NCBI GenBank assembly: GCA_012728775.1
Contig: JAAYEN010000037.1
Span: forward strand, 1 to 6,285
Length of the DNA stretch: 6,285 bases
From: Tissierellia bacterium
GTDB taxonomy: Bacteria; Bacillota_A; Clostridia; Tissierellales; Peptoniphilaceae
Reading direction: 5' to 3'
This document shows positions 1 through 6,210 of this stretch, one piece after another. The translations under genes were made by a program, and so were the position numbers. Position 1 is the first letter of the stretch, and the number at the start of each line of letters is the position of its first letter. The notes beneath the pieces are model-generated. The model ran no database searches, was not told where the DNA came from, and saw only the letters and a program-made list of their open reading frames with translations.

Positions 1-1
1 C

Positions 2-106
2 TTTGCAGCAGGAGGATTGTTAACTGCAATTCCTATAATAATATTATTTATAAGTTTACAAAAAGAATTAGTTTCTGGTTTAAGTTCTGGATCTGTTAAG
101 GGATAG
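2..106 (+). CDS. Carbohydrate ABC transporter permease, MalG type (C-terminal end only)
   Basis: The gene enters from beyond the left edge; only its last 34 codons and the TAG stop at 104-106 are visible. The peptide has a hydrophobic segment ([14 protein letters not shown]) followed by [15 protein letters not shown]. This is the characteristic C-terminus of MalG/MsmG/UgpE-family inner-membrane permeases, which end in a last membrane helix, an F/LQ-[RK]-x-[FL]VxGL motif and a final G-[AS]-VKG. The protein would be one of the two membrane subunits of a binding-protein-dependent sugar importer. The stop codon overlaps the ribosome binding site of the ATPase gene 9 bases downstream, so the two are surely co-transcribed. 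The substrate cannot be read from this fragment. Confidence 0.88.
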   Translation, partial: FAAGGLLTAIPIIILFISLQKELVSGLSSGSVKG

Positions 107-110
107 GAGG
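105..110 (+). promoter_or_regulatory. Ribosome binding site of the UgpC-type ATPase gene
   Basis: A consensus AGGAGG lies 5 bases before the ATG at 116 and overlaps the stop codon of the upstream permease gene. It fixes the start of the ATPase gene and points to translational coupling with the permease. Confidence 0.85.
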
Positions 111-115
111 ATAAA

Positions 116-1201
116 ATGAAAGTTGTTTTAAATAATATAGGGAAAAAATATGAAGGTCGTGAAAATTTTACAATAAGAAATATTGACCTTGAAATAGATG
201 ATAAAGAATTTTGTGTCATACTAGGCCCATCTGGATGTGGGAAATCTACTCTTTTAAGAATGATAGCAGGTTTAACCTCAATTACAGAAGGTGAATTACT
301 TTTTGGCGACAAATTAATGAATAAAGTAGCTCCTAGTGATAGAGATATAGCCATGGTTTTTCAATCTTATGCACTTTATCCTCATATGACAGTATACGAC
401 AATATGGCTTTTTCTTTAAAAATGAAAAAAGAAAGAAAAGAAATTATTCACGATAGAGTCTTGGAAGCTGCAAAAGTTTTGCAAATTGAAGATTATCTTT
501 ATAATCGTCCTTCTGATATCTCAGGTGGACAAAGACAAAGAGTTGCCCTTGGTAGGGCTATGGTTAGAAAGCCTGGAGTGTTCTTAATGGATGAGCCTCT
601 TTCTAATTTAGACGCAAAGCTAAGAGAACACATGAGAGTGGAACTAGTAAGACTCCATAAACAATTAGGCACCACTTCCATATATGTTACCCATGACCAA
701 ACTGAGGCCATGACAATGGCAACCAAAATAGTTTTATTAGATGCAGGTAAAATACAACAAGTTGGAGCTCCAGAAGAATTCTATTCTAAACCCGCAAATT
801 TGTTTGTAGCTAAATTTATAGGTTCTCCTACAATAAATGTATTTGAGGGTTCGATAGTCAATAATAGATTCGTAAGTGATTCTGGAATAGTAGAAGTAGA
901 ACCTAAATCAGAAGATTTGAAATTATTGAAAGAATTTGAAGGTAAAAGGGTTTACATGGGAATTAGAAGCGAAAGATTCTTATCCGAAAAACAAGAAAAA
1001 AATTCCTTCAAAGCTGAAATTGATGTTATAGAAAACTTAGGCAAGGAAAAATTATTATATACTGAATTAGAAGACAAAACGAGATGCACAATAAGTGTTC
1101 CAGGCCATTATGAGTATCATATGGATGAAGTTCATAATTTCTCTTTCGACGTAGATGCACTACACTTTTTCGATGCAGAATCTACACTTAGGATTAATTA
1201 A
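116..1201 (+). CDS. ugpC: Sugar ABC transporter ATP-binding protein, UgpC/MsmK (CUT1) family
   Basis: This cytoplasmic ATPase powers a carbohydrate importer of the MalK/MsmK/UgpC class. At 361 residues it has the usual family length. Visible motifs in order are Walker A GPSGCGKST (37-45), Q-loop with Q83 followed by the family hallmark SYALYPHMTV, signature ISGGQ (135-139, with Ile for the more common Leu), Walker B VFLMDE (155-160), D-loop SNLDAK (163-168) and H-loop His193 in VTHDQTEAM. The hinge sequence FIGSPTIN and a C-terminal regulatory region of the TOBE/OB-fold type follow (about 235-361). The usual GIRPE motif there reads GIRSE. The gene sits 9 bases after a MalG-type permease gene and is the last gene of that operon, ending at an intrinsic terminator. 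Members of this family can serve several permease pairs, so the sugar is unknown: it could be glycerol-3-phosphate, a maltodextrin or another oligosaccharide. Confidence 0.93.
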   Translation: MKVVLNNIGKKYEGRENFTIRNIDLEIDDKEFCVILGPSGCGKSTLLRMIAGLTSITEGELLFGDKLMNKVAPSDRDIAMVFQSYALYPHMTVYDNMAFSLKMKKERKEIIHDRVLEAAKVLQIEDYLYNRPSDISGGQRQRVALGRAMVRKPGVFLMDEPLSNLDAKLREHMRVELVRLHKQLGTTSIYVTHDQTEAMTMATKIVLLDAGKIQQVGAPEEFYSKPANLFVAKFIGSPTINVFEGSIVNNRFVSDSGIVEVEPKSEDLKLLKEFEGKRVYMGIRSERFLSEKQEKNSFKAEIDVIENLGKEKLLYTELEDKTRCTISVPGHYEYHMDEVHNFSFDVDALHFFDAESTLRIN

Positions 1202-1213
1202 ATTTTATTATTA

Positions 1214-1258
1214 AAAACAGATGTTTTAGAAATTTCTTTTCTGACATCTGTTTTATAT
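1214..1258 (+). terminator. Intrinsic terminator of the sugar transporter operon, possibly bidirectional
   Basis: A perfect 11-bp inverted repeat (AAAACAGATGT at 1214-1224 with its complement at 1244-1254) is extended inward by AGAAA/TTTCT (1228-1232 with 1238-1242). It starts 12 bases after the ATPase stop codon and ends in a T-run. Reading leftwards, the stem is followed by a T-rich stretch as well, so it may also stop transcription from the convergent HD-domain gene, whose stop codon lies about 115 bases away. Confidence 0.85.
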
Positions 1259-1363
1259 TTATAATCTGAAAAATGAAATAAGTTATACAATTTTCAAAAA
1301 TGAATATATCAATTGATTCAATAATCACATCCTAAGAAGTACCTATTACATGGATATCGTCTG

Positions 1364-1377
1364 ATAAATTAATTTAT
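1364..1377. repeat. Small AT-only palindrome over the HD gene stop codon
   Basis: ATAAATTAATTTAT is a perfect 14-bp palindrome that includes the TAA stop codon of the HD-domain gene. It contains only A and T, so it would make a weak hairpin and may be chance in such AT-rich DNA. The rest of 1259-1368 shows no gene or clear signal. Confidence 0.3.
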
Positions 1378-1956
1378 TTCTTTTCCCATTTCTTTAAAGA
1401 TTATTCTAATTTGTTCGTCTAAATGTTCCCAAATTTCTTGAGAAAACTCTGCTAGTGGAATCATTCTTTTAACTACTGCAGAGTATTGAACATTTTCATT
1501 TTTCCAAGTTCCCCCACCATTTTTTATATTATTAAGTAGAGGCTGCATTCTGTCCATGGCATTTGCAAACTTAGATTCAGAAGTCTCATTCTTTTCAAAC
1601 TCTATCCATAAATTATGTAACATTTCTCCTTTATCTTTTGGTAACATACCAAATAACTTAATAGCAGCTTCTGATTCCCTTTTTGATTTATCTAAATTAG
1701 CTTCTACATCATAACAGAATGTATCACCGGCGTAAATCTCTACTAAATCATGAATTAATAACATTTTAATAGTATGACCCAAATCTGTTTTTTCCTTACA
1801 ATAGCTATGAAAAACCATTGCCATTGCTGATATGTGAAAAGAGTGCTCCGCATCATTTTCGTAGATATCGTATCCTATGTGTTTTGTCCTTCTTAATATT
1901 CTTTTCATAGAATCTAAGAGTATTGAAAACTCCAATTCTTTTTCTAAATTTGTCAT
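1369..1956 (-). CDS. HD-domain phosphohydrolase, YfbR/HDDC2-like (putative 5'-deoxynucleotidase)
   Basis: This 195-residue cytoplasmic protein belongs to the metal-dependent HD superfamily. The ligand pattern of the YfbR/HDDC2 group is complete: His38 in DAEHS, the His69-Asp70 doublet in LLIHDLVEIYAGD, acidic Glu73 and Asp78 just after it, and Asp135 in ANAMDRMQPLL. In Escherichia coli YfbR the equivalent residues bind the divalent metal and hydrolyse 5'-deoxynucleoside monophosphates, so a role in nucleotide-pool cleanup is the best guess. The substrate is not proven by sequence. Length matches the family (about 180-200). The ATG at 1956 is supported by GGAGGG 3 bases upstream. The gene looks monocistronic: it has its own promoter-like region, a strong hairpin isolates it from the upstream transporter operon, and it faces the sugar operon. 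Confidence 0.88.
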   Translation of the reverse strand: MTNLEKELEFSILLDSMKRILRRTKHIGYDIYENDAEHSFHISAMAMVFHSYCKEKTDLGHTIKMLLIHDLVEIYAGDTFCYDVEANLDKSKRESEAAIKLFGMLPKDKGEMLHNLWIEFEKNETSESKFANAMDRMQPLLNNIKNGGGTWKNENVQYSAVVKRMIPLAEFSQEIWEHLDEQIRIIFKEMGKEIN

Positions 1957-1959
1957 TTT

Positions 1960-1965
1960 CCCTCC
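1960..1965 (-). promoter_or_regulatory. Ribosome binding site of the HD-domain gene
   Basis: GGAGGG reads on the - strand 3 bases before the ATG at 1956. The spacing is shorter than usual (4 bases from the GGAGG core), but no other start nearby has a better site. Confidence 0.7.
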
Positions 1966-1972
1966 AATTTTT

Positions 1973-1987
1973 ATAGTATTATACTAT
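1973..1987 (-). promoter_or_regulatory. Putative -10 box inside a palindromic operator, HD-domain gene promoter
   Basis: A perfect 7-1-7 inverted repeat (ATAGTAT-T-ATACTAT on the + strand) lies 16 bases upstream of the HD gene start. On the - strand its centre holds TATAAT (1978-1983), a consensus -10 that would give a start of transcription near 1971 and a leader of about 15 bases. No good -35 is seen at the proper distance. The overlap of -10 and palindrome suggests a repressor site, but this is inferred from symmetry only. Confidence 0.45.
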
Positions 1988-2145
1988 CTTAACATTATTT
2001 AATATCTTGTACATAATTTTTATATTATACCAAATTAAGTAGTGTATATGTTATTTTTAAATATCAATACAAATGTTACAACATATGTTTATCTTAAATA
2101 AATATATATTCCCAAATCAATGTGTACAAATAACATGATTAACAC

Positions 2146-2190
2146 AGTAATATCCCCTAAATCCATATAATGGATTTAGGGGATATTACT
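2146..2190 (-). terminator. Perfect 20-bp hairpin at the end of the transporter operon (terminator-like, no U-tract)
   Basis: Positions 2146-2165 are exactly complementary to 2171-2190, with a 5-base loop TATAA. The stem contains a CCCC/GGGG block, so it should be very stable. It begins within the stop codon of the small-protein gene (2189-2191), so the final bases of that gene are part of the stem. In the direction of that operon the stem is followed by GTGTTAATCATG, not a run of U. It may therefore act as a 3'-end stabiliser or an RNase III-type processing site as well as, or in place of, a classical terminator. Confidence 0.65.
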
Positions 2191-2569
2191 AGAATTGTAT
2201 ATATTTTATTTTTTCATTTCCTAAAGAATCTAATCCAAATTCGAGTATCTTTTCTTCATTTTTGTCATATACTAAAATAAACTTTATTATATCTTCCGGT
2301 TTATTTTTATGATGTCCAACAAAATATATTTTATTTTGAGTATGGATATTTTTAACATTTTCAAATTTATCTTTATCTACTTCTTCTCCTAAGGAAATAT
2401 CAAAATCATCAAGTTCCAAATCTTTATTAAAATATTCTTCTGCATATTTTCGGGCCTGTATGCCCAATTCTTTTTCTAAATTATTAACTTTTAAATCCTT
2501 TTTATTTAAATTTACATAAAATGATATAAAGCCAATTAATAAAACTAAAATTAAAAATTTCTTTTTCAT
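2189..2569 (-). CDS. Small membrane-anchored protein of unknown function, downstream of the BceAB-type transporter
   Basis: I do not recognise this 126-residue protein. It begins with MKKK and one hydrophobic segment (about 5-21), which reads as a signal anchor or uncleaved signal peptide placing the remainder outside the cell. There is no lipobox cysteine. The remainder (about 22-126) is rich in Lys, Glu and Asp. A helical stretch (31-49, LEKELGIQARKYAEEYF) is followed by alternating hydrophobic patterns (KIYFVGHH, IIKFILVYD) that suggest a small beta-sheet domain. The ATG at 2569 lies 6 bases after the permease stop codon, and its binding site (AGGG) overlaps that stop, so it is surely the last gene of the transporter operon. 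Small membrane proteins do accompany some Bce-like transporters (for example YxeA next to YxdLM), but I see no convincing similarity to YxeA. A partner or accessory role is inferred from position only. Confidence 0.8.
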   Translation of the reverse strand: MKKKFLILVLLIGFISFYVNLNKKDLKVNNLEKELGIQARKYAEEYFNKDLELDDFDISLGEEVDKDKFENVKNIHTQNKIYFVGHHKNKPEDIIKFILVYDKNEEKILEFGLDSLGNEKIKYIQF

Positions 2570-2575
2570 TTTTCC

Positions 2576-4435
2576 CTATCTTTCTTTTATACTTTTCAAA
2601 ATTGTATTTTTATAATTATTTTTTGTAAAAACATAACCTAAAATTTGAAGTCCTAGAAATACTATATATATGATTAAACTAATTTGTGAAAAATTTAAAT
2701 TAAGTTTTGTATAAAGAACTACCTGTAGAGCCAATAAAAACATAGATGCGATAATAAATGGAATAAACATCAATATTCCAATGTTTTTATTATTTATTAT
2801 AGAGAACTCTTTTTCAGATAAACCTATTTTCATTAAATTTTTGTACTTTAAAACTTCCCTTTCTTTTTCGGTTACTAGTCTAAAATACACCATACTTATA
2901 GAAGCTAAAACAAATATTATACTAAGAGCTCCTCCAATATATAGCCCAAGATTTTTGGCCATTTTTTCACCTTGAAATAAATAGCCACTTGAGAAAAATC
3001 CTTGAAGATTTTTTCCGCCATCGGTTACGAGCTCTCTTATTTTATGATGCGTACTCATATCCTCTTTCCAATCTTCCACATTGAAAGCATTTATTGTAAG
3101 GTTTATACTTTCAGCTTCTAAAGAATTGTAAATCTTATCTTCTAAAACAACTATTTTAGAAAAATAACCTTCTGGTGTAATTAGTCTTTTTTGAATATCT
3201 ATAATATTAAAGTCAGTTAAATAATCTTCATATATAACAGGATCTTTAGAGTTAGAACCTGCAACTAGGAGTAATTCATTCTCTCTTAAGTCAACTTCAT
3301 CTAAACCCAAAACTCTACCTGAAATATTATAATTAGACTGAGAAGTTATTCCAGACCTGGAGTCTTCTATCATTTTTACATCAAAACTAATTTCTTCGTA
3401 TCCTTCTTTATTTGAAAGAATTCCTCTTATACTTTCCAATTTTTCTTCTGGATTTATAGTATCATCTGCTACTATATATGTGTAACTGTAAATATAATTT
3501 TCTAATGCTTTGGCCTCCACATCATTTCTCATTCCGTAAAGCATTGTTATCGTACTAAATACCCCAATTAATAATACGGATACAATAAAAATAGTATTAA
3601 CTAATCCCCTATATTTTGATTTTAACTCTGCAAATAAAAGTAAATTTGTATTTCTATAGTAACCTTTAGTTTTTGTTACTGAGATTAATAACAATTTACC
3701 TAATATAGCTATAATAAAATATAGTCCAAATAACCCTAAAATCAACACTATAAAAAATCCATAACTGTTATCTAATAAATCCCATCTTTCAAATAAAATA
3801 ATTCCACTTAATACAAATAAAGACAACAATCCTACAAAATGAACTATTAATGGTATTGTGTTATTTTCATCTTTTTTTTCAGATTTGAGTAAACTCAAAA
3901 TCTTTTCCTTTCTAATAAATTTAGGAGTAAGTGAAGAAATTAATAAAAATAATATTAAAAATAATACAGTAGTTATTAATATTGGAATTATTGGGAAATA
4001 CATTCTAAATCCCTCTACCCCTAAAACTTTTTTAGATGCTAATAAGGACATAGGACTAAGAGCTAAACCTAATAGTAAAGCTAGTACTATGGAAGATATG
4101 CCTATTATCATATTTTCCACAAAGATCATCCTATTAATTTGTCTTTTACTTGCTCCATTTAAAATGAAAATCCCTATAACTTTTTGTCTATTTCTTAAAA
4201 AGGCTCCTACTGAATAAGAGATAAATATAAACGAAAACAAATATATTAATATATTTCCCGCTCCCATAGCTAGGCTTAAAGACGAGCCGGAAGATATTGC
4301 ATTAAGTTCTGGATGAAACATCGATATAGAAAATAAGAAAAAAATTAAAACAGAAAAGGTACTACTCAGAAAGTAAGCAAAATATGTCCATTTATCTCTC
4401 CAAATATTTAAAAAAGCTAATTTGTTAAATGACAT
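2576..4435 (-). CDS. BceB-type FtsX-family ABC transporter permease (antimicrobial peptide resistance)
   Basis: This 619-residue inner-membrane protein has the BceB layout: ten hydrophobic segments with one large outside domain between the seventh and eighth. Approximate helices are 17-39, 56-78, 106-128, 148-169, 195-215, 227-253, 279-300, then 497-518, 554-575 and 583-603. The region 302-496 (about 195 residues) is the extracellular sensor-like domain. After helix 2, the stretch FLRNRQKVIGIFILNGASKRQI matches the conserved FtsX-family coupling region of BceB proteins, and RLVTEKEREVLKYKNLMKIGLSEKE repeats the pattern after helix 8. In known systems this subunit recognises cell-wall-targeting peptides bound to their lipid target and signals to a BceS kinase. 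The gene overlaps the ATPase gene by 11 bases and is translated from AGGAGGTGA 5 bases before the ATG. The peptide spectrum cannot be predicted from sequence. Confidence 0.9.
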   Translation of the reverse strand: MSFNKLAFLNIWRDKWTYFAYFLSSTFSVLIFFLFSISMFHPELNAISSGSSLSLAMGAGNILIYLFSFIFISYSVGAFLRNRQKVIGIFILNGASKRQINRMIFVENMIIGISSIVLALLLGLALSPMSLLASKKVLGVEGFRMYFPIIPILITTVLFLILFLLISSLTPKFIRKEKILSLLKSEKKDENNTIPLIVHFVGLLSLFVLSGIILFERWDLLDNSYGFFIVLILGLFGLYFIIAILGKLLLISVTKTKGYYRNTNLLLFAELKSKYRGLVNTIFIVSVLLIGVFSTITMLYGMRNDVEAKALENYIYSYTYIVADDTINPEEKLESIRGILSNKEGYEEISFDVKMIEDSRSGITSQSNYNISGRVLGLDEVDLRENELLLVAGSNSKDPVIYEDYLTDFNIIDIQKRLITPEGYFSKIVVLEDKIYNSLEAESINLTINAFNVEDWKEDMSTHHKIRELVTDGGKNLQGFFSSGYLFQGEKMAKNLGLYIGGALSIIFVLASISMVYFRLVTEKEREVLKYKNLMKIGLSEKEFSIINNKNIGILMFIPFIIASMFLLALQVVLYTKLNLNFSQISLIIYIVFLGLQILGYVFTKNNYKNTILKSIKER

Positions 4436-5180
4436 CTATTTCACCTCCTAAGAAACTTAACATATCAATTATTTTTTTATAAAATATACCTTTGTTATCT
4501 CCTTTGTGAATTTCATTATAGAGTTTTCCGTCTTTAATAAAAATTACTCTATTGCAAAAACTTGCTATATATGGATCATGGGTAACCATTAAAATAGAAG
4601 TACTTAAATCTTTATTTATACTTGTAAATAAATTCATCACATCTTTCCCAGACTTAGTGTCCAAATTCCCAGTAGGTTCATCTGCTAAAAGTAAAGATGG
4701 ATTGTGAATTAAAGCTCTTGCTATTGCAACTCTCTGAGCTTGTCCTCCAGAGATTTCGAAAGTTCTTTTGTTTAATATTTTATCTATTCCAATTAGTTTA
4801 GATATTTTATCTAATCTCATTTCCATAACGTCTAAATCTTCCCCATCTAAAACTAAAGGGAGAATTATATTTTCTCTTAAAGTCAAAGTATTTATTAAGT
4901 TAAAATCTTGAAAAACAAATCCTAATTCTCTTCTTCTAAATTTAGAAAGATCTTCTTCATTAAGTTCGTGAGGATCACTTCCATTTATTAATACTTCTCC
5001 AGAAGAAGGAGAATCTATTGTAGAAATACAATTTAATAAAGTTGTCTTCCCACTTCCAGAAGGCCCCATAATAGACACAAACTCACCTTCTTTTAAATTA
5101 AATTGTATGTTTTCCAGTGCCGCATAATTAATTTTTCCTAAATATGTTTTTGATAAGTTATTTACTTCTAAAATATTCAT
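4425..5180 (-). CDS. BceA-type ABC transporter ATP-binding protein (antimicrobial peptide resistance)
   Basis: This 251-residue cytoplasmic ATPase belongs to the MacB/LolD/BceA group, the usual partner of FtsX-like permeases. Motifs in order are Walker A GPSGSGKTT (39-47), Q-loop Q91 in FVFQDFNLINTLTLRENI, signature ISGGQ (143-147) followed by AQRVAIARALI, Walker B LLLADE (163-168) with the group hallmark PTGNLD, and H-loop His201 in VTHDPYIAS. The FNLINTLTLRENI sequence is typical of BceA-like proteins. The gene starts at an ATG preceded by AAGGAG with 7-base spacing, and its last codons overlap the permease gene. Together they form the transporter that removes peptides such as bacitracin from their target. 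A BceR-like operator lies 79 bases upstream, so induction by the companion two-component system is likely. Confidence 0.92.
   Translation of the reverse strand: MNILEVNNLSKTYLGKINYAALENIQFNLKEGEFVSIMGPSGSGKTTLLNCISTIDSPSSGEVLINGSDPHELNEEDLSKFRRRELGFVFQDFNLINTLTLRENIILPLVLDGEDLDVMEMRLDKISKLIGIDKILNKRTFEISGGQAQRVAIARALIHNPSLLLADEPTGNLDTKSGKDVMNLFTSINKDLSTSILMVTHDPYIASFCNRVIFIKDGKLYNEIHKGDNKGIFYKKIIDMLSFLGGEIDVI
4441..4450 (-). promoter_or_regulatory. Ribosome binding site of the BceB-type permease gene, inside the ATPase gene
   Basis: TAGGAGGTGA, a near-perfect complement of the 16S rRNA tail, reads on the - strand 5 bases before the ATG at 4435 while still within the coding sequence of the ATPase. 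It settles the permease start and indicates coupled translation of the two subunits. Confidence 0.85.
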
Positions 5181-5187
5181 TGATTTT

Positions 5188-5193
5188 CTCCTT
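5188..5193 (-). promoter_or_regulatory. Ribosome binding site of the BceA-type ATPase gene
   Basis: AAGGAG on the - strand is placed 7 bases before the ATG at 5180, supporting that start. Confidence 0.8.
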
Positions 5194-5209
5194 TTTTAAT
5201 TCTAAATCA

Positions 5210-5238
5210 ATTATATATTTGCAGCTTATTTTTAACTA
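5210..5238 (-). promoter_or_regulatory. Putative promoter of the BceAB-type operon
   Basis: A consensus TATAAT reads on the - strand at 5210-5215, which would give a transcript start near 5203 and a leader of about 22 bases. At 17-base spacing the -35 position (5233-5238) reads TAGTTA, a poor match. A weak -35 next to operator-like repeats is what an activator-dependent promoter would show. The repeats begin 3 bases further upstream. Confidence 0.5.
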
Positions 5239-5240
5239 TC

Positions 5241-5253
5241 TGTATTAATTACA
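5241..5253 (-). promoter_or_regulatory. Possible secondary BceR-type half-site pair
   Basis: TGTA-N5-TACA reads here, a looser version of the strong palindrome 6 bases upstream. The centres of the two are about 20 bases apart, close to two helical turns. Known BceR-like regulators bind a main site and a weaker second site downstream of it, so this is a fair candidate for the second one. In DNA this AT-rich, a 4-base arm can occur by chance. Confidence 0.35.
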
Positions 5254-5259
5254 CTAACC

Positions 5260-5273
5260 TTACAAATTTGTAA
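5260..5273 (-). promoter_or_regulatory. BceR-type response regulator binding site
   Basis: TTACAAATTTGTAA is a perfect 14-bp palindrome located 79 bases upstream of the ATPase start and between it and the kinase gene. It fits the TNACA-N4-TGTAA consensus reported for BceR-like regulators of Bacillus, with AATT as the N4. The place, the symmetry and the gene neighbourhood all agree. The regulator itself is not in the window. Confidence 0.7.
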
Positions 5274-5328
5274 TAAAAACTATTAGTGAGTTGATTTATA
5301 AATTCTACAAGTATAATTCAATTTACAT

Positions 5329-6081
5329 TTATTTGTTATTAAAGTGAATACTAAATGTGGTTTTTTCATTTTGGACAGAAGTTACAGATATATTATGAGA
5401 AAGTTCATTTAAAATATTTTTTACTAAATAAAGACCAATCCCACTAGATTCTCCATAAATTCTCCCTGTGTCTCCCGTGTAGAAAATATCAAATATCCTA
5501 TCTAAATCACTAGCGGATATACCTATTCCCTCGTTACTAATATTTAATGTAATTTCTCCATCACCATCTATACTAAAAATTACCTTTGAGTCTTTTTTTC
5601 CATATTTTATTGCGTTATTAATAATTTGGTAAATTACACTTTTCAATAATTTTTTATCTGAATAAATAAATATGTCTTCTGAAAATTCTATGCTAGGAAA
5701 TATGGAATTCAATATGAAATAATCCTTTAACTCATTTATAACTTCGCTAATAAGTTTTTTTAAATATACTTTTTCTATTTTTAAATCCTTTTTTACATCT
5801 CTTAACCTAATATAGTTTAAAGTTTGAGAAAGATAATAATCTAAATTGTCCACTTGAGCTAATACTTTTTTAAAGTCCTCATTGTCTTTGTTGTTTTGAG
5901 AAATCATGCTAATAGTAGAAAGAGGAGTTTTCAGTTGATGAATATTTTGCTCTATCAAAGTTTTATACTGCCTTTGTATGCTTTCATTATCTAATATCTC
6001 TTCATTAAAAATTTTGTAGAACTTTCTTTGATTTTTGGAATAGTTCAATTCAAGATGTGATTTTGGATTTGCTATAATCAT
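5329..6081 (-). CDS. BceS-type sensor histidine kinase, cytoplasmic part (5' end damaged)
   Basis: The 250 residues shown carry a full catalytic core. The phospho-acceptor His48 lies in IHQLKTPL (the BceS group usually has HEVKTP or HEIKTP), the N-box is NNAIKYG (155-161), the G1 box is NEGIGI (183-188), the F-box is IFDIFYTG (196-203) and the G2 box is GIGLYLVK (214-221). The stretch TGDTGRIYGESSGIGLYLVK is typical of BceS kinases. Family members are about 330 residues with two N-terminal membrane helices; these are absent here. The frame stays open upstream to a stop at 6175-6177, yet it has no ATG, GTG or TTG before the Met at 6081. That Met has only a weak binding site (GGAAG). The gene is therefore probably a 5'-truncated or frameshifted kinase, not a natural soluble one. 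Asn183 replaces the usual Asp of the adenine-binding DxGxG, a change also found in some other Gram-positive kinases. Confidence 0.8.
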   Translation of the reverse strand: MIIANPKSHLELNYSKNQRKFYKIFNEEILDNESIQRQYKTLIEQNIHQLKTPLSTISMISQNNKDNEDFKKVLAQVDNLDYYLSQTLNYIRLRDVKKDLKIEKVYLKKLISEVINELKDYFILNSIFPSIEFSEDIFIYSDKKLLKSVIYQIINNAIKYGKKDSKVIFSIDGDGEITLNISNEGIGISASDLDRIFDIFYTGDTGRIYGESSGIGLYLVKNILNELSHNISVTSVQNEKTTFSIHFNNK

Positions 6082-6210
6082 TTCTTCCAGTGAATTTGGA
6101 TCTTTAGAAAGGCTACTATAAATTCTATAATTTCTAACATATCGAATTTTATCTGCAAATTTTGAGAAAAGCTGTTAGTAATAATAAAACTATTTGAATG
6201 AATATTTTTT
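6082..6210 (-). pseudogene. Out-of-frame 5' remnant of the histidine kinase (linker and part of a membrane helix)
   Basis: Upstream of the Met at 6081 the kinase frame continues as recognisable kinase linker (SKFADKIRYVRNYRIY and on to LEEM) as far as about 6165. In the neighbouring frame, directly upstream, the - strand reads IFIQIVLLLLTAF (about 6205-6167), a good second membrane helix for a BceS kinase. Leaving out one base near 6166 joins TAF to SKFADK. The helix reading is cut short after about 13 residues by a stop three codons further upstream (TAG at 6211-6213), so a second lesion or a junction lies at about 6205-6213. The membrane-helix assignment is inference; a sequencing error near the end of a contig could give the same picture. 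Confidence 0.5.

Noticed and set aside
499..726. Open frame of 75 codons on the - strand
   Set aside because: It lies wholly opposite the conserved signature and Walker B region of the UgpC-type ATPase and has no ribosome binding site or recognisable motif, so it is a shadow of that gene.
2080..2089. AACATATGTT palindrome between the hairpin and the HD gene promoter
   Set aside because: A 10-bp symmetric AT-rich word is expected by chance here and it is not placed against a promoter element or a second copy.
2090..2137. Possible 15-codon open frame on the - strand between the hairpin and the HD gene
   Set aside because: It has no proper ribosome binding site and is too short to separate from chance in AT-rich DNA.
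2781..2975. Open frame of 64 codons on the + strand
   Set aside because: It is antisense to membrane helices of the BceB-type permease and has no recognisable product. Hydrophobic coding DNA often leaves such open frames on the other strand.
3858..4217. Open frame of 119 codons on the + strand
   Set aside because: It is fully antisense to the N-terminal third of the BceB-type permease, whose FtsX-family signatures are clear, and has no family match that I can see.
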